Assembly: GCF_015234585.1 (NCBI RefSeq)
Contig: NZ_JADFCM010000008.1
Coordinates: 62,001-126,000, forward strand
Length of the DNA: 64,000 nt
Source of the DNA: Pseudalkalibacillus hwajinpoensis
GTDB taxonomy: Bacteria > Bacillota > Bacilli > Bacillales > Guptibacillaceae
Direction of reading: 5' to 3'
Below the pieces are notes generated by a model. That model was not told where the DNA came from, did not search any database, and saw nothing but the letters and a program-made list of their open reading frames with translations. Within the stretch, counting starts at the first letter, position 1, and each line of letters begins with the position of its first letter. Below, one piece after another: positions 36,003 to 44,378 of the stretch. Both the position numbers and the translations under genes were made by a program.

Positions 36003-37961
36003 ATGCGAAATAAACTAAGCAGTCAGATTAATAAGCCATGGACCCTGTTCATTGGTGTGATTCTATTATTCTGGTTAAAAATGTACGCTGTCTATCAGAC
36101 TGAATTTGATCTTGGAATTCAAAATGGTATGCAATCGTTCCTATTAGTCTTAAACCCAATTAGTTCATTACTTCTATTCTTTGGATTTGCGCTGTTCTTT
36201 AAAGGACGTAAACGAGCATGGGCGATTCTCATTATTGATTTTGTACTTTCATTTATTCTCTATGCAAACGTTGTGTACTACCGATTCTTTAATGACTTTA
36301 TTACACTACCGACTGTGATGCATACAAATGATGCAGGAGAATTAAAAGATAGTGCTTTTGCTTTAATGCAGTTCTCGGATGCTTTCTATTTTATTGATAC
36401 ACTGCTTATCCTTAGCTTGATTTTGTTTAAAGTTATCAAACCACAAGTAGCAATGAAAAAGAAAAAGATCGCGCTTGTATTCGCCTCAGCAGCTGTGTTT
36501 TTTACAGTGAACCTTGGGCTTGCTGAAGCCGATCGTCCTGAACTTCTAACGCGTGCATTTGACCGTACGTACATTGTAAAGTACCTTGGACAGTTTAATT
36601 ATCAAATTTTTGACGTCGTTACGACGGTTAAGTCAAGCTCTCAGAGTGCTTTCGCAAGTAGCGATGATTTAACGGACGTAAGAAACTTCGTAGAGGCAAA
36701 CCGTACAGAACCAAACCCTGAGTATTTCGGTAAGGCTGAAGGGATGAATGTGATTTACATTTCATTAGAATCACTTCAAAACTTCGTGATCGGAAAAGAA
36801 GTTGATGGTCAGGAAGTAACACCATTCTTAAACAGTCTTATTGAAGATCAGAATACGTTCTATTTCGATAATGTTTTCCACCAGGTTGGGCAAGGGAAGA
36901 CGTCTGATGCAGAATTTATGATGGCGAATTCTCTCTATCCATTACCAAGTGGATCTGTAGCAATGGAAAAAGCACGTAACACTTACCAGGCACAGCCTGC
37001 GATTCTTGAACAAAAAGGCTACTCAACAGCTTCCCTACACGGTAATGGGAAAACATTCTGGAACCGTGATGAAATGTATAAGTCATTTGGTATTCAGAAA
37101 TTCTTTGATTCAAGTTATTACGATATGAATGAAGAAGATGTTCATAACTATGGTCTTAAAGATAAGCCGTTCTTTGAACAATCCATTCCATATCTTGAAA
37201 GTCTAGAACAACCGTTTGAAGCGAAAATGCTTACTTTATCAAACCACTTTCCGTTTACAATGGACGAAGGTGATGTTGATTTCCCAACACCTGAAACAAA
37301 TGACTCAGTCGTAAATGGCTATTTCCAAACAGCAAAATATATGGATGAGTCGATTGAACAATTCTTTAATGATTTGAAAGAATCAGGTCTGTACGATAAT
37401 ACAATGATCGTCATGTATGGTGACCATTATGGTATTTCTAATAACCATAATACGGCGATGTCAGAGGTAATGGGAGAAGAGGTTGGCGCATATGAAAATG
37501 CTCAATTACAGCGTGTCCCTCTTTTCATTACGGCCCCTGGCGTAGAAGGAAAGCAAGTACATGAATATGGTGGTCATATGGACGTTCGTGATACCGTTCT
37601 TCACCTACTAGGTGTTGAAACAGATGATTTTATCTCATTCGGATCCGATCTTCTTTCAGAAGATCACCGTGAGATTGTACCTTTCCGAAATGGCGATTTT
37701 GTAACACCAGAAGTAACATCTGTCAACGAGAAGTGCTATGCGAATCCTACAGGAGAAAAAGTAGACGCAGAGGCATGTGAGCAGGCAGGACAGTTTGTCG
37801 AAGAGTCACTGGAACTATCAGACAAAGTCGTCTATGGTGACCTACTTCGTTTCTATGAACCTGAAGGCTTCACTCCTGTTGATCGTAACGATTACAACTA
37901 TACTGTGGATCAAATGGAACCAGTACAAGAAGATCCAGCTCAAGAAAAAGAACAGAAATAA
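36003..37961 (+). CDS. ltaS: Lipoteichoic acid synthase (LtaS family)
   Basis: 652 residues. Five N-terminal membrane helices (1-195), a linker with a signal-peptidase-like site (SQSAFASS near 215-220), then an extracellular sulfatase-fold domain. The catalytic nucleophile is Thr300 in VGQGKTSDAEF, the same number as in Staphylococcus LtaS; YISLESLQNFVIGK gives the metal Glu, YGDHYGIS the metal Asp/His, and SNHFPF is conserved. It polymerises glycerol phosphate from phosphatidylglycerol. The acidic tail (PVQEDPAQEKEQK) is typical of LtaS/YfnI types. The ATG follows AAGGAGGTC. Which of the B. subtilis paralogues it matches best cannot be told by eye. Confidence 0.93.
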   Translation: MRNKLSSQINKPWTLFIGVILLFWLKMYAVYQTEFDLGIQNGMQSFLLVLNPISSLLLFFGFALFFKGRKRAWAILIIDFVLSFILYANVVYYRFFNDFITLPTVMHTNDAGELKDSAFALMQFSDAFYFIDTLLILSLILFKVIKPQVAMKKKKIALVFASAAVFFTVNLGLAEADRPELLTRAFDRTYIVKYLGQFNYQIFDVVTTVKSSSQSAFASSDDLTDVRNFVEANRTEPNPEYFGKAEGMNVIYISLESLQNFVIGKEVDGQEVTPFLNSLIEDQNTFYFDNVFHQVGQGKTSDAEFMMANSLYPLPSGSVAMEKARNTYQAQPAILEQKGYSTASLHGNGKTFWNRDEMYKSFGIQKFFDSSYYDMNEEDVHNYGLKDKPFFEQSIPYLESLEQPFEAKMLTLSNHFPFTMDEGDVDFPTPETNDSVVNGYFQTAKYMDESIEQFFNDLKESGLYDNTMIVMYGDHYGISNNHNTAMSEVMGEEVGAYENAQLQRVPLFITAPGVEGKQVHEYGGHMDVRDTVLHLLGVETDDFISFGSDLLSEDHREIVPFRNGDFVTPEVTSVNEKCYANPTGEKVDAEACEQAGQFVEESLELSDKVVYGDLLRFYEPEGFTPVDRNDYNYTVDQMEPVQEDPAQEKEQK

Positions 37962-37965
37962 TCGC

Positions 37966-38001
37966 AAAGCAACCTGCCTTATGTGGCAGGTTGCTTTTTT
38001 A
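37966..38001 (+). terminator. ltaS terminator
   Basis: AAAGCAACCTGCC/GGCAGGTTGCTTT then six T. Confidence 0.88.
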
Positions 38002-38174
38002 TGTGCAACATTGGTGCAACCTGTTGAACCACGTTTTTGACTTATTCAAGTTAAACATAGCCTATCTCCATCTAAAGATGTAGATGAAAATAAGTAAATA
38101 GCTAGAGTTTTTGTTGCTTTAAGTAGGTTATTATTTCCATATAGATATCAATCTTTGGAAAGAGGGAGATAGGA

Positions 38175-38996
38175 ATGAAACGACCGATCTGTATCACTTG
38201 TGGGACGCAATATGAGCTGATGGAAAAGAATCCAGATACATGCCCCATATGTAAAGAAGAAAGGCAATACGTTAACCCTGAAGGGCAAGAGTGGACAACA
38301 TTGGAGGAAATGCAAGCAGCTCAATTTCAAAACCAGATCATTGAGGAAGAAAAAGGACTACATAGTGTGACGACAGCCCCCACCTTTGGGATTGGACAAA
38401 CAGCTTACCACATTCAGAGTAAAGGTTTTAATCTGCTTTGGGATTGCATTTCTTACATTGATGCAGATACTATCCAAAAGATCAATGATCTTGGTGGCTT
38501 AGATGCAATTGCTCTTTCGCATCCCCATTATTACTCTGCACAAGTCGAATGGGCAGAAGCGTTTAACGTTCCCATTTACATTCATGAAGATGATTCTGAG
38601 TGGGTGATGAGAGAGTCTGAAATGATTCGTTTTTGGAGTGGGGAGGAATTAAAGCTAACGTCTGATTTAACAATTTATCGCCTTGGCGGCCATTTCCAAG
38701 GAGGAGCAGTTCTTCATGTACCAGAAGGCAATGAAGGAAGGGGCTTGCTTTTAACAGGAGACATTATTCAAGTTGTAGCTGATCAAGAGTGGGTAAGCTT
38801 TATGTATAGCTATCCAAATCTAATCCCATTGCCAGCATCAAAGGTGGAAGAGATGACGCGAAAGGTGAATTTGCTAAAATATGATCGACTATACAATGCG
38901 TTTCATCGTAGTGTGAAATTCAATGCTGATCAATCTGTTCAGCTATCGGCGACTCGATATATAAAAGCGCTTGAAGGTAAGTTGTTTCATACGTGA
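38175..38996 (+). CDS. MBL-fold hydrolase with N-terminal zinc ribbon
   Basis: 273 residues. The N-terminus holds a rubredoxin-like zinc knuckle (CITCGTQY...TCPICKEE, four Cys between residues 5 and 36). A metallo-beta-lactamase fold follows from about 65: the usual HxHxDH reads SHPHYYSA, so the second metal site is altered; later motifs are GGHFQGGAVL and LLTGDIIQV, with AFHRSV near the end. The substrate is unknown; the ribbon could bind a protein or nucleic acid. The ATG at 38175 follows AGAGGGAG. Confidence 0.82.
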   Translation: MKRPICITCGTQYELMEKNPDTCPICKEERQYVNPEGQEWTTLEEMQAAQFQNQIIEEEKGLHSVTTAPTFGIGQTAYHIQSKGFNLLWDCISYIDADTIQKINDLGGLDAIALSHPHYYSAQVEWAEAFNVPIYIHEDDSEWVMRESEMIRFWSGEELKLTSDLTIYRLGGHFQGGAVLHVPEGNEGRGLLLTGDIIQVVADQEWVSFMYSYPNLIPLPASKVEEMTRKVNLLKYDRLYNAFHRSVKFNADQSVQLSATRYIKALEGKLFHT

Positions 38997-39293
38997 AGAG
39001 AAAGCTTTGATAGTTTATACTGTTGATTCTCGATTATTGGCTCAATCGAGTGTAAATGGTCATAAAATCAATAATGTTTATCGCCTTGGTAAAGTACAAA
39101 TTAGCAGGGAAATCCCATTATAAATCGAATACGGTTACAAGAATGACTGAATGAGGAGGGGAATGAGTAATTTAAGGAGGTTTCAAAATAGGAATAAGTG
39201 GAAATAAAACATTACTATGGTGATATAGAACGGTCCTTCAAAGCTACTGTAGAAAAGATGAAGGTGCTAGGTCTATATGAGGAGGTAGCACAT
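38997..39293. other. Intergenic region with an in-frame extension of the cupin gene
   Basis: From GTG 39198 a frame of 32 codons runs into the cupin gene. An AAGGAGG (39174-39180) lies 17 bases before that GTG, too far for normal initiation. The stretch may be a remnant or an N-terminal extension. I see nothing else. Confidence 0.35.
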
Positions 39294-39659
39294 ATGAAGA
39301 TTTATCATTTTGGTGAATCGGCAGGAAAAGAAATAACGAAGTTCGGATCAAACTTCATCATGTCCCGAGTTTCACAAACAGAGGGAAGCGTACATATTGG
39401 AGTTATGTATTTAGACAAAGAAGGCATAATTGGGTTCCATCAAGCTGTGACGCCTCAATTATTGTTAATCATCAAAGGTGAAGGTATTGTAAGAGGAGAA
39501 GAGGATGAGTTAATAAAAGTACGAGAAGGAGATGCTGTTTTTTGGAATAAAGACGAATGGCATGAGACCACATCAGAGAATGGATTGACTGCCATTGCGA
39601 TCGAAGGGGAAGTGGATCCAGAGTTATTTATGAAGGAGAAGGAGCAACCGGAAGCGTAA
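39294..39659 (+). CDS. Cupin-domain protein
   Basis: About 121 residues, a single cupin barrel: VHIGVMYLDKEGIIGFHQAVTPQLLLIIKGEGIV (motif 1 region) and VREGDAVFWNKDEWHETTSEN (motif 2). Only a few His/Glu metal ligands are evident (His in GFHQ, His in EWHET). The role is unknown; it could bind a small ligand. I chose ATG 39294 because GGAGG (39281-39285) is eight bases before it and family members begin near MKIYxFG. Confidence 0.78.
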   Translation: MKIYHFGESAGKEITKFGSNFIMSRVSQTEGSVHIGVMYLDKEGIIGFHQAVTPQLLLIIKGEGIVRGEEDELIKVREGDAVFWNKDEWHETTSENGLTAIAIEGEVDPELFMKEKEQPEA

Positions 39660-39681
39660 GAAAGAACAGCTAAAAAGATAA

Positions 39682-39718
39682 TAAAAAAGCTCTTCCGCCG
39701 GGGAAGAGCTTTTTTTAT
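39682..39718. terminator. Bidirectional terminator between cupin and csp genes
   Basis: AAAAAAGCTCTTCC/GGAAGAGCTTTTTT hairpin with runs on both sides. Confidence 0.88.
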
Positions 39719-39723
39719 ATGAT

Positions 39724-39924
39724 TTACGCTTTAACTACGTTAGTAGCTTGTGGTCCGCGGTTACCTTGCTCAGTGTCAAAAGTAACTGTTTGACCTTCTT
39801 CAAGAGTTTTGAAACCTTCGCCTTGAATAGCTGAGAAATGTACGAATACGTCGTCTCCGCCTTCAACTTCGATGAAGCCAAAACCTTTTTCTGCGTTAAA
39901 CCATTTTACTGTACCTTTGTTCAT
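39724..39924 (-). CDS. cspB: Cold-shock protein (CspA/CspB family)
   Basis: 66 residues, one OB-fold cold-shock domain. RNP1 is KGFGFIEV and RNP2 is VFVHFSAI. It binds single-stranded RNA and DNA as a chaperone. The ATG at 39924 follows TTGGAGGATAC; the reading frame is open further upstream but those ten residues do not belong to the family. A leader of about 120 bases (to the promoter near 40050) is of the length seen in cold-regulated csp genes. Several paralogues exist in bacilli, so the letter is approximate. Confidence 0.95.
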   Translation of the reverse strand: MNKGTVKWFNAEKGFGFIEVEGGDDVFVHFSAIQGEGFKTLEEGQTVTFDTEQGNRGPQATNVVKA

Positions 39925-40053
39925 GTGTGTATCCTCCAAGTGCATTTTGCACAAATATTACTATTACTGCTCTACATAATCATTTGAGATGTAAGTACTT
40001 CCTAAAGTAGCCTGCTCTTTAATAATCAGTACCGAACAACAATAATTAACCTT

Positions 40054-40081
40054 AGTATAACACGTCTCCCAAAAAAAGCAA
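40054..40081 (-). promoter_or_regulatory. csp promoter
   Basis: On the minus strand: -35 TTGCTT (40081-40076), spacer 16, -10 TATACT (40059-40054). The predicted start near 40047 gives a leader of about 123 bases. The remaining 40082-40402 holds no feature I can support beyond the start site of the next gene. Confidence 0.6.
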
Positions 40082-40402
40082 ACCTCTTCTGAAAAATCGT
40101 TCTTTTTTACTTCCATACAAAGGATCGTATCGATAAGTTTTAATACTAGTAGGTATTGAAAAACATTGATCAAACAGGATTTTAGTGTCGTTCTAGCATT
40201 GAAGATATGATGGAAATCCCAATTTAAAAATTATTTGGTTGAAGTAATTGTTCGTCACGGGTAGTAAAAGAAACTCCAATCAACTGTGAATATTGATCGT
40301 ACCCTTAAATATTAATGAAGATGGAATGAAGTTTTTAATGTAAAATGAAATAGGTTCATCTATTATAAAGAAGAGATTCGATTTATTATCGGAGGTTAAA
40401 AT

Positions 40403-41215
40403 ATGCCAGTTCAAGAATCGATCATTGAACAGGAAGTTCAAATGATCGGGAAGCAGCTAGAAGCAAGAAAGTTAGATATTGCCAAAGGCTTACTTAAGCC
40501 AGGAGCTGATAACGCAGAAGCATTGCAATTACATACTGAGCTTGTTCAGCTTTGCGCTGATGCGATTCTAAGTGGTTTAGAAACAACAATGCCGCGATTA
40601 ACAAAGTGGGGAAGAGACACGGGGGAGCTTGCCGTTCAATACGGCTCTGAGTTAGATCAGTCACTAAAAAATACTTCAGAAGTTCGACAGGCTATTTGGT
40701 CGGTGGTTGAACTTGTGACGATCGAAGCGAATCATACTATCCAAAGTGTTTTTAGAGTAGGGAAAATCATTGATAACATGCTTGATCATGCTGTTTATGC
40801 CTATAGCACAGCATACGTGGAATCATTTAAGAATACGCTTAGCCATGCACAGGAAGTTTTTCTTGAGCTTTCTGTACCGGTTGTTCCGATTCTTGATGGT
40901 GTTGCAGTATTACCAATTGTTGGCGATATTGATACGCATCGTGCGAGTCTTCTGATGGAAACAGCTCTAAGAGAATCAACGGAAAAACGATTAACGCATT
41001 TATTTATTGATCTTTCTGGCGTAACCATCGTAGATACAATGGTCGCAAATAACATCTTTAACATTATTTATTCACTTGAACTTCTAGGAGTCAAGGGGAT
41101 TTTAGCAGGTATAAGACCAGAAGTCGCTCAAACAATGATCCATCTCGGAATCGATTTTTCTTCTATCCAAACACACAGTACGTTAAAACAGGCTCTTGCC
41201 AAGCATATTTTTTAA
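40403..41215 (+). CDS. RsbR-like STAS-domain stressosome protein
   Basis: 270 residues. The N-terminal half (1-150) is helical and resembles the RsbRD-type non-heme-globin sensor region. The C-terminal half (about 155-268) is a STAS domain: VPVVPILDGVAVLPIVGDIDTHRA, LFIDLSGVTIVDTMVANNIF and LGVKGILAGIRPEVAQTMI, with a phosphorylatable Thr/Ser region around SGVTIVDT. Such proteins co-assemble with RsbS and RsbT and tune sigma-B. No rsbS or rsbT is adjacent, so it is an orphan paralogue. The ATG follows GGAGG. Confidence 0.85.
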   Translation: MPVQESIIEQEVQMIGKQLEARKLDIAKGLLKPGADNAEALQLHTELVQLCADAILSGLETTMPRLTKWGRDTGELAVQYGSELDQSLKNTSEVRQAIWSVVELVTIEANHTIQSVFRVGKIIDNMLDHAVYAYSTAYVESFKNTLSHAQEVFLELSVPVVPILDGVAVLPIVGDIDTHRASLLMETALRESTEKRLTHLFIDLSGVTIVDTMVANNIFNIIYSLELLGVKGILAGIRPEVAQTMIHLGIDFSSIQTHSTLKQALAKHIF

Positions 41216-41254
41216 GAATAGATGAGCAGGATCATCCCCAATAATCCATAGATG

Positions 41255-41287
41255 AAATGCTGTCCAATACGGGCAGTATTTTTTTGT
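41255..41287 (+). terminator. Terminator after the RsbR-like gene
   Basis: ATGCTGTCC/GGGCAGTAT (two G-U pairs) followed by seven T. Confidence 0.65.
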
Positions 41288-41328
41288 GTAACTAACGAAA
41301 ATATTGGAATGTTTTTTTAAAGTAAAAT

Positions 41329-41360
41329 CGATTGACGTTGGAGTCAATCGCTAATAAAAT
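41329..41360 (+). promoter_or_regulatory. Promoter and palindromic operator of the YczE-type gene
   Basis: The -35 TTGACG (41332-41337), spacer 17, -10 TAAAAT (41355-41360). A perfect 8-bp inverted repeat CGATTGAC-N6-GTCAATCG (41329-41336/41343-41350) covers the -35, so a repressor may bind there. Confidence 0.6.
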
Positions 41361-41366
41361 GGTCTC

Positions 41367-41539
41367 GAAAAATCTTAGTAAGATCCTCTCTTCCAAAAAG
41401 TATGAACATGTCGTCTCAAAGGACAGGCGGTATGCAACGCCTGATTGGCTTAGCCAGTCAGAAGAGGGAATTAAGATGCTTTCTCTAAGCGTCATGCTAT
41501 CAGATTTTCTTTATTTTTAGTGGAAGGGAGGAGGTCGTA
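41367..41539 (+). ncRNA. Structured 5' leader, type unknown
   Basis: About 170 bases. A closing stem (41386-41393 with 41461-41468) encloses two hairpins that touch each other: CAGGCG/CGCCTG (41424-41429/41438-41443) and TGATTGGC/GCCAGTCA (41442-41449/41453-41460). This could form a three-way junction. A further hairpin GATGCTT/AAGCGTC follows, then a U-rich stretch before the RBS. It does not match any riboswitch consensus I know. Confidence 0.4.
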
Positions 41540-42175
41540 ATGTTTTATCGAATTACGGTTTATCTTCTAGGTATGTTTATTAACTTTTTTGGTGTTGCAC
41601 TAGTTATTCATGCAACGCTTGGCGCAGGATTTTGGACTTCGTTCTTTATAGGTCTTTCCGATTTAGCTGGGTTAACAGTTGGTTTCTGGTATGGTTTATT
41701 TCAAATACTGGTTATATTCCTAAATGGGAATTTAATGAAACAAAAGCCAGAGTATGGAGCGATCCTACCAATTATTTTAGAAAGTTTTATTTTGGATTTC
41801 TGGTTAGAGATTGTATTTTCATCCGTTCAGTTAGCATCAGCACCGCTGATGGCAAAAGTAGCGATTCTTATTGCAGGGATGGGAGCGATTGGGCTAGGAG
41901 TGGCCATCTATATATTGCCACAGTTTCCACGTGCACCGTTTGATCAGCTATTTCTCGTTATTAGCTCTAGATTTAATCTTAGCTTACAAATGGGACAGAC
42001 AATTGTCGCCGTTGTTATGGCTTCACTTGCGCTAATGATCGGAGGGCCTGTCGGCGTTGGGACCATTGCACTCGTATTTTTACTTGGCCCAATCATTCAG
42101 TTCTGGTATGAAAGGGCTTATCCGCTGTATTACGTGCTATACCCAGCGCAAGCACCACATGAAGAATATTTATAA
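41540..42175 (+). CDS. YczE/YyaS/YitT-family membrane protein
   Basis: 211 residues with five to six membrane helices. The N-terminus MFYRITVYLLGMFINFFGVALVIHATLGAGFWTSFFIGLS, with its GA.FW and GL motifs, is characteristic of the YczE family, whose members are thought to be membrane transport or regulatory proteins of unknown substrate. The later helix VPxFPRAPFDQLFL-like segment (PQFPRAPFDQLF) is also conserved. The ATG follows GGGAGGAGG. A structured leader lies ahead. Confidence 0.8.
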   Translation: MFYRITVYLLGMFINFFGVALVIHATLGAGFWTSFFIGLSDLAGLTVGFWYGLFQILVIFLNGNLMKQKPEYGAILPIILESFILDFWLEIVFSSVQLASAPLMAKVAILIAGMGAIGLGVAIYILPQFPRAPFDQLFLVISSRFNLSLQMGQTIVAVVMASLALMIGGPVGVGTIALVFLLGPIIQFWYERAYPLYYVLYPAQAPHEEYL

Positions 42176-42186
42176 AATCATACGTT

Positions 42187-42224
42187 AAAGGCGCTTTTGT
42201 GAAAAAACAGAAGCGTCTTTTTTA
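42187..42224 (+). terminator. Terminator after the YczE-type gene
   Basis: AAGGCGCTTTTGT/ACAGAAGCGTCTT with G-U pairs, then six T. Confidence 0.75.
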
Positions 42225-42304
42225 TAGTGAGAGGTCTTTCAATTTTATTTCGACTTTTGCGAAATCTAAAACACGGGTATAACCATTCTGGGAGGGATAA
42301 ACTG

Positions 42305-43303
42305 ATGAAGAAAATAATTAATCAACCAGACGACGTTGTAAGCCAAATGCTGGACGGAATGGTGAAAGCTCATCCCGAATCCTATCAAAGACTGGAAGGT
42401 ACAACTGTCCTCGCAAGAAAAAATCTGTCTGAAAACAAAGTAGGTATTGTTAGCGGTGGAGGAAGTGGACATGAACCTGCACATGCGGGATTCGTTGGAG
42501 AAGGTATGCTTGATGCAGCTGTTAGCGGAGAAGTGTTTACGTCTCCTACACCAGATCAGATGTTAGAAGCGATTAAGGCGGTTGATCAGGGGGCTGGAGT
42601 TCTCCTTATTACTAAAAACTACACTGGTGATGTTATGAACTTTGAAATGGCAGCCGAGATGGCGGAGGACGAAGGCATAACTGTCGAACAAGTGATTGTT
42701 AATGATGACGTTGCGGTAGAGGATAGTACTCATACGACAGGTCGAAGAGGCGTAGCAGGAACTATTTTCGTTCATAAGATTGCAGGGGCAGCTGCACAAG
42801 AAGGTAAAACACTGAAAGAAGTGAAAGCGCTTGCTGATGAAGTGATTCATAACGTCAGATCAATGGGGGCAGCGCTTCATCCGGCCCAGGTTCCGGGCTC
42901 AGGAAATCCAGGATTTGATATAAAAGAAAATGAAATGGAGCTTGGGATTGGCATTCATGGTGAGCCTGGAATGGAAACGATCGGACTAGTTTCGGCCGAT
43001 GAATTGGCAGAGCGTCTTGTAGAAGAAGTACTAGCCGAACTAGAACTAAAACAAGGCGATGAAACAGCGGTTATTGTGAACGGAATGGGAGCAACTCCAT
43101 TAATGGAACTATACATTCTAAATAATCGTATTCATGATCTCTTAAAGGAAAAAGGCATTAAATCGGAATTGACGTTAGTGGGCAACTATATGACTGCCCT
43201 TGAAATGGCAGGTGCTTCTTTAACAGTTCTAAAATTAACGAATGAACTAAAGAAATACGTGACAAACCCATGTCAGACGATTGCATGGACGATAAACGAC
43301 TAA
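42305..43303 (+). CDS. dhaK: Dihydroxyacetone kinase subunit DhaK
   Basis: 332 residues. It binds dihydroxyacetone covalently through His218 (GIGIHGEPGM), the same number as in E. coli. VGIVSGGGSGHEPAHAGFVGEGMLDAAV and LLITKNYTGDVMNFEMA are family signatures. It is the substrate-binding subunit of the PEP-dependent kinase. I chose ATG 42305 behind GGGAGGGAT; the reading frame extends back to 42227 without family resemblance. Confidence 0.95.
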   Translation: MKKIINQPDDVVSQMLDGMVKAHPESYQRLEGTTVLARKNLSENKVGIVSGGGSGHEPAHAGFVGEGMLDAAVSGEVFTSPTPDQMLEAIKAVDQGAGVLLITKNYTGDVMNFEMAAEMAEDEGITVEQVIVNDDVAVEDSTHTTGRRGVAGTIFVHKIAGAAAQEGKTLKEVKALADEVIHNVRSMGAALHPAQVPGSGNPGFDIKENEMELGIGIHGEPGMETIGLVSADELAERLVEEVLAELELKQGDETAVIVNGMGATPLMELYILNNRIHDLLKEKGIKSELTLVGNYMTALEMAGASLTVLKLTNELKKYVTNPCQTIAWTIND

Positions 43304-43315
43304 GGAGGGTCATGT

Positions 43316-43936
43316 ATGTTTACGGCAGAGATGGCTAGACAATGGATCAAAGAGTCTGCTAAAAAGATAGAATCGAATAAAGAACAGCTAACTGATCTTG
43401 ACCAGGTACTGGGTGATGGAGATCATGGGCTTAATATGACAAGAGGCTTTAAGGCGGCTGTCGAACAGCTGAATGAAGAGACGGATGAACCAGGGAAAGT
43501 ACTGAAGGCTGTTGGAACGAGTCTGTTGTCTAAGATAGGCGGTGCTTCAGGACCGCTTTACGGCACTCTTTTCATGAAAGCTGGAAATCAGTTAGAAGGA
43601 ACAGAAGTGCAGCTTAGCGACCTTTCTTCAAGTCTTCGAGTTGGCGTGGATGGAATGAAGAAACGAGGTAAGGCTGAGCGTGAAGAGAAGACGATGATCG
43701 ACTTACTTGAACCTGTCATTGAGTTAATGGAAGAGAAGGGAAATGAGCTTACACCTGCTCATTTGATCGACAAGGCGAAGGAAGCGCTTGAGCATGTAAA
43801 AGAGTATGAAGCCAAGAAAGGCAGAGCGGCTTACTACAAAGAAAAATCAAAAGGGAAACAGGATGCGGGGGCGCAGTCTTCTTATTATCTAATAGAATCC
43901 CTTGCGACAGTTCTCGATAAGGACGGTGAAGCTTAA
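43316..43936 (+). CDS. dhaL: Dihydroxyacetone kinase ADP-binding subunit DhaL
   Basis: 206 residues. It holds the tightly bound ADP that passes phosphate from DhaM to dihydroxyacetone. Seen are DLDQVLGDGDHGLNMTRGF with the Asp residues that bind magnesium, GGASGPLYGTLF, and KRGKAEREEKTMIDLLEPV. It starts 12 bp after dhaK behind AAGGAGGGTC, and its stop overlaps dhaM by one base. Confidence 0.95.
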   Translation: MFTAEMARQWIKESAKKIESNKEQLTDLDQVLGDGDHGLNMTRGFKAAVEQLNEETDEPGKVLKAVGTSLLSKIGGASGPLYGTLFMKAGNQLEGTEVQLSDLSSSLRVGVDGMKKRGKAEREEKTMIDLLEPVIELMEEKGNELTPAHLIDKAKEALEHVKEYEAKKGRAAYYKEKSKGKQDAGAQSSYYLIESLATVLDKDGEA

Positions 43937-44322
43937 TGGTCAGTCTTGTCCTGGTATCACATAGTCCTGATATTTCAAAGGGATTGAAAAAGATGCTTGA
44001 TGAAGCACAGCCTGAAGTTACTGTGCTCGATGCTGGAGGAACAGATGATGGTGAAATGGGAACGAGTGCTATTAAGATTCAAACCTCTATTGAAAAGGCG
44101 GATCATGGGGATGGCGTCGTTATTCTCGTGGATTTCGGAAGCTCAGTCATGAATGCAGAGATGGCGATCGATTTAATAGAGGATGCTCATTCCGTCAAGA
44201 TTGCAGATGCGCCATTGATTGAGGGCGCCTATAGTGCGGTGATGGAAGCTGGATTTGGCAAGTCACTAGATGAAGTGGTGGAATCAGCAGTTCATGCAAA
44301 AGATATGAAGAAAGTGCAGTGA
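43936..44322 (+). CDS. dhaM: PTS-dependent DHA kinase phosphotransferase subunit DhaM
   Basis: 128 residues, a single EIIA-Man-type domain, the short Gram-positive form without HPr or EI domains. The phosphorylated His9 lies in LVLVSHSPDIS; GDGVVILVDFGSSVMNAEMAID and GAYSAVMEAG are conserved. It receives phosphate from HPr and passes it to DhaL-ADP. A terminator follows. No DhaS or glycerol dehydrogenase gene is adjacent. Confidence 0.94.
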   Translation: MVSLVLVSHSPDISKGLKKMLDEAQPEVTVLDAGGTDDGEMGTSAIKIQTSIEKADHGDGVVILVDFGSSVMNAEMAIDLIEDAHSVKIADAPLIEGAYSAVMEAGFGKSLDEVVESAVHAKDMKKVQ

Positions 44323-44334
44323 AAAGAAGAATTG

Positions 44335-44373
44335 AAAAAAAACAGCGCATCCGCCTGGATGCGCTGTTTTTCT
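44335..44373. terminator. Bidirectional terminator between dhaM and CYP102 genes
   Basis: AAAAACAGCGCATCC/GGATGCGCTGTTTTT hairpin. Confidence 0.9.
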
Positions 44374-44378
44374 AAATT

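Noticed and set aside
39198..39293. N-terminal extension of the cupin protein from GTG 39198
   Set aside because: The nearest AGGAGG is 17 bases away, while the internal ATG 39294 has an ideal site and the family start.
41332..41520. 62-codon frame starting TTG and a 67-codon frame on the other strand (41292-41495)
   Set aside because: Neither has a ribosome binding site; the TTG falls in the -35 of a good promoter and the region is better explained as a structured leader.
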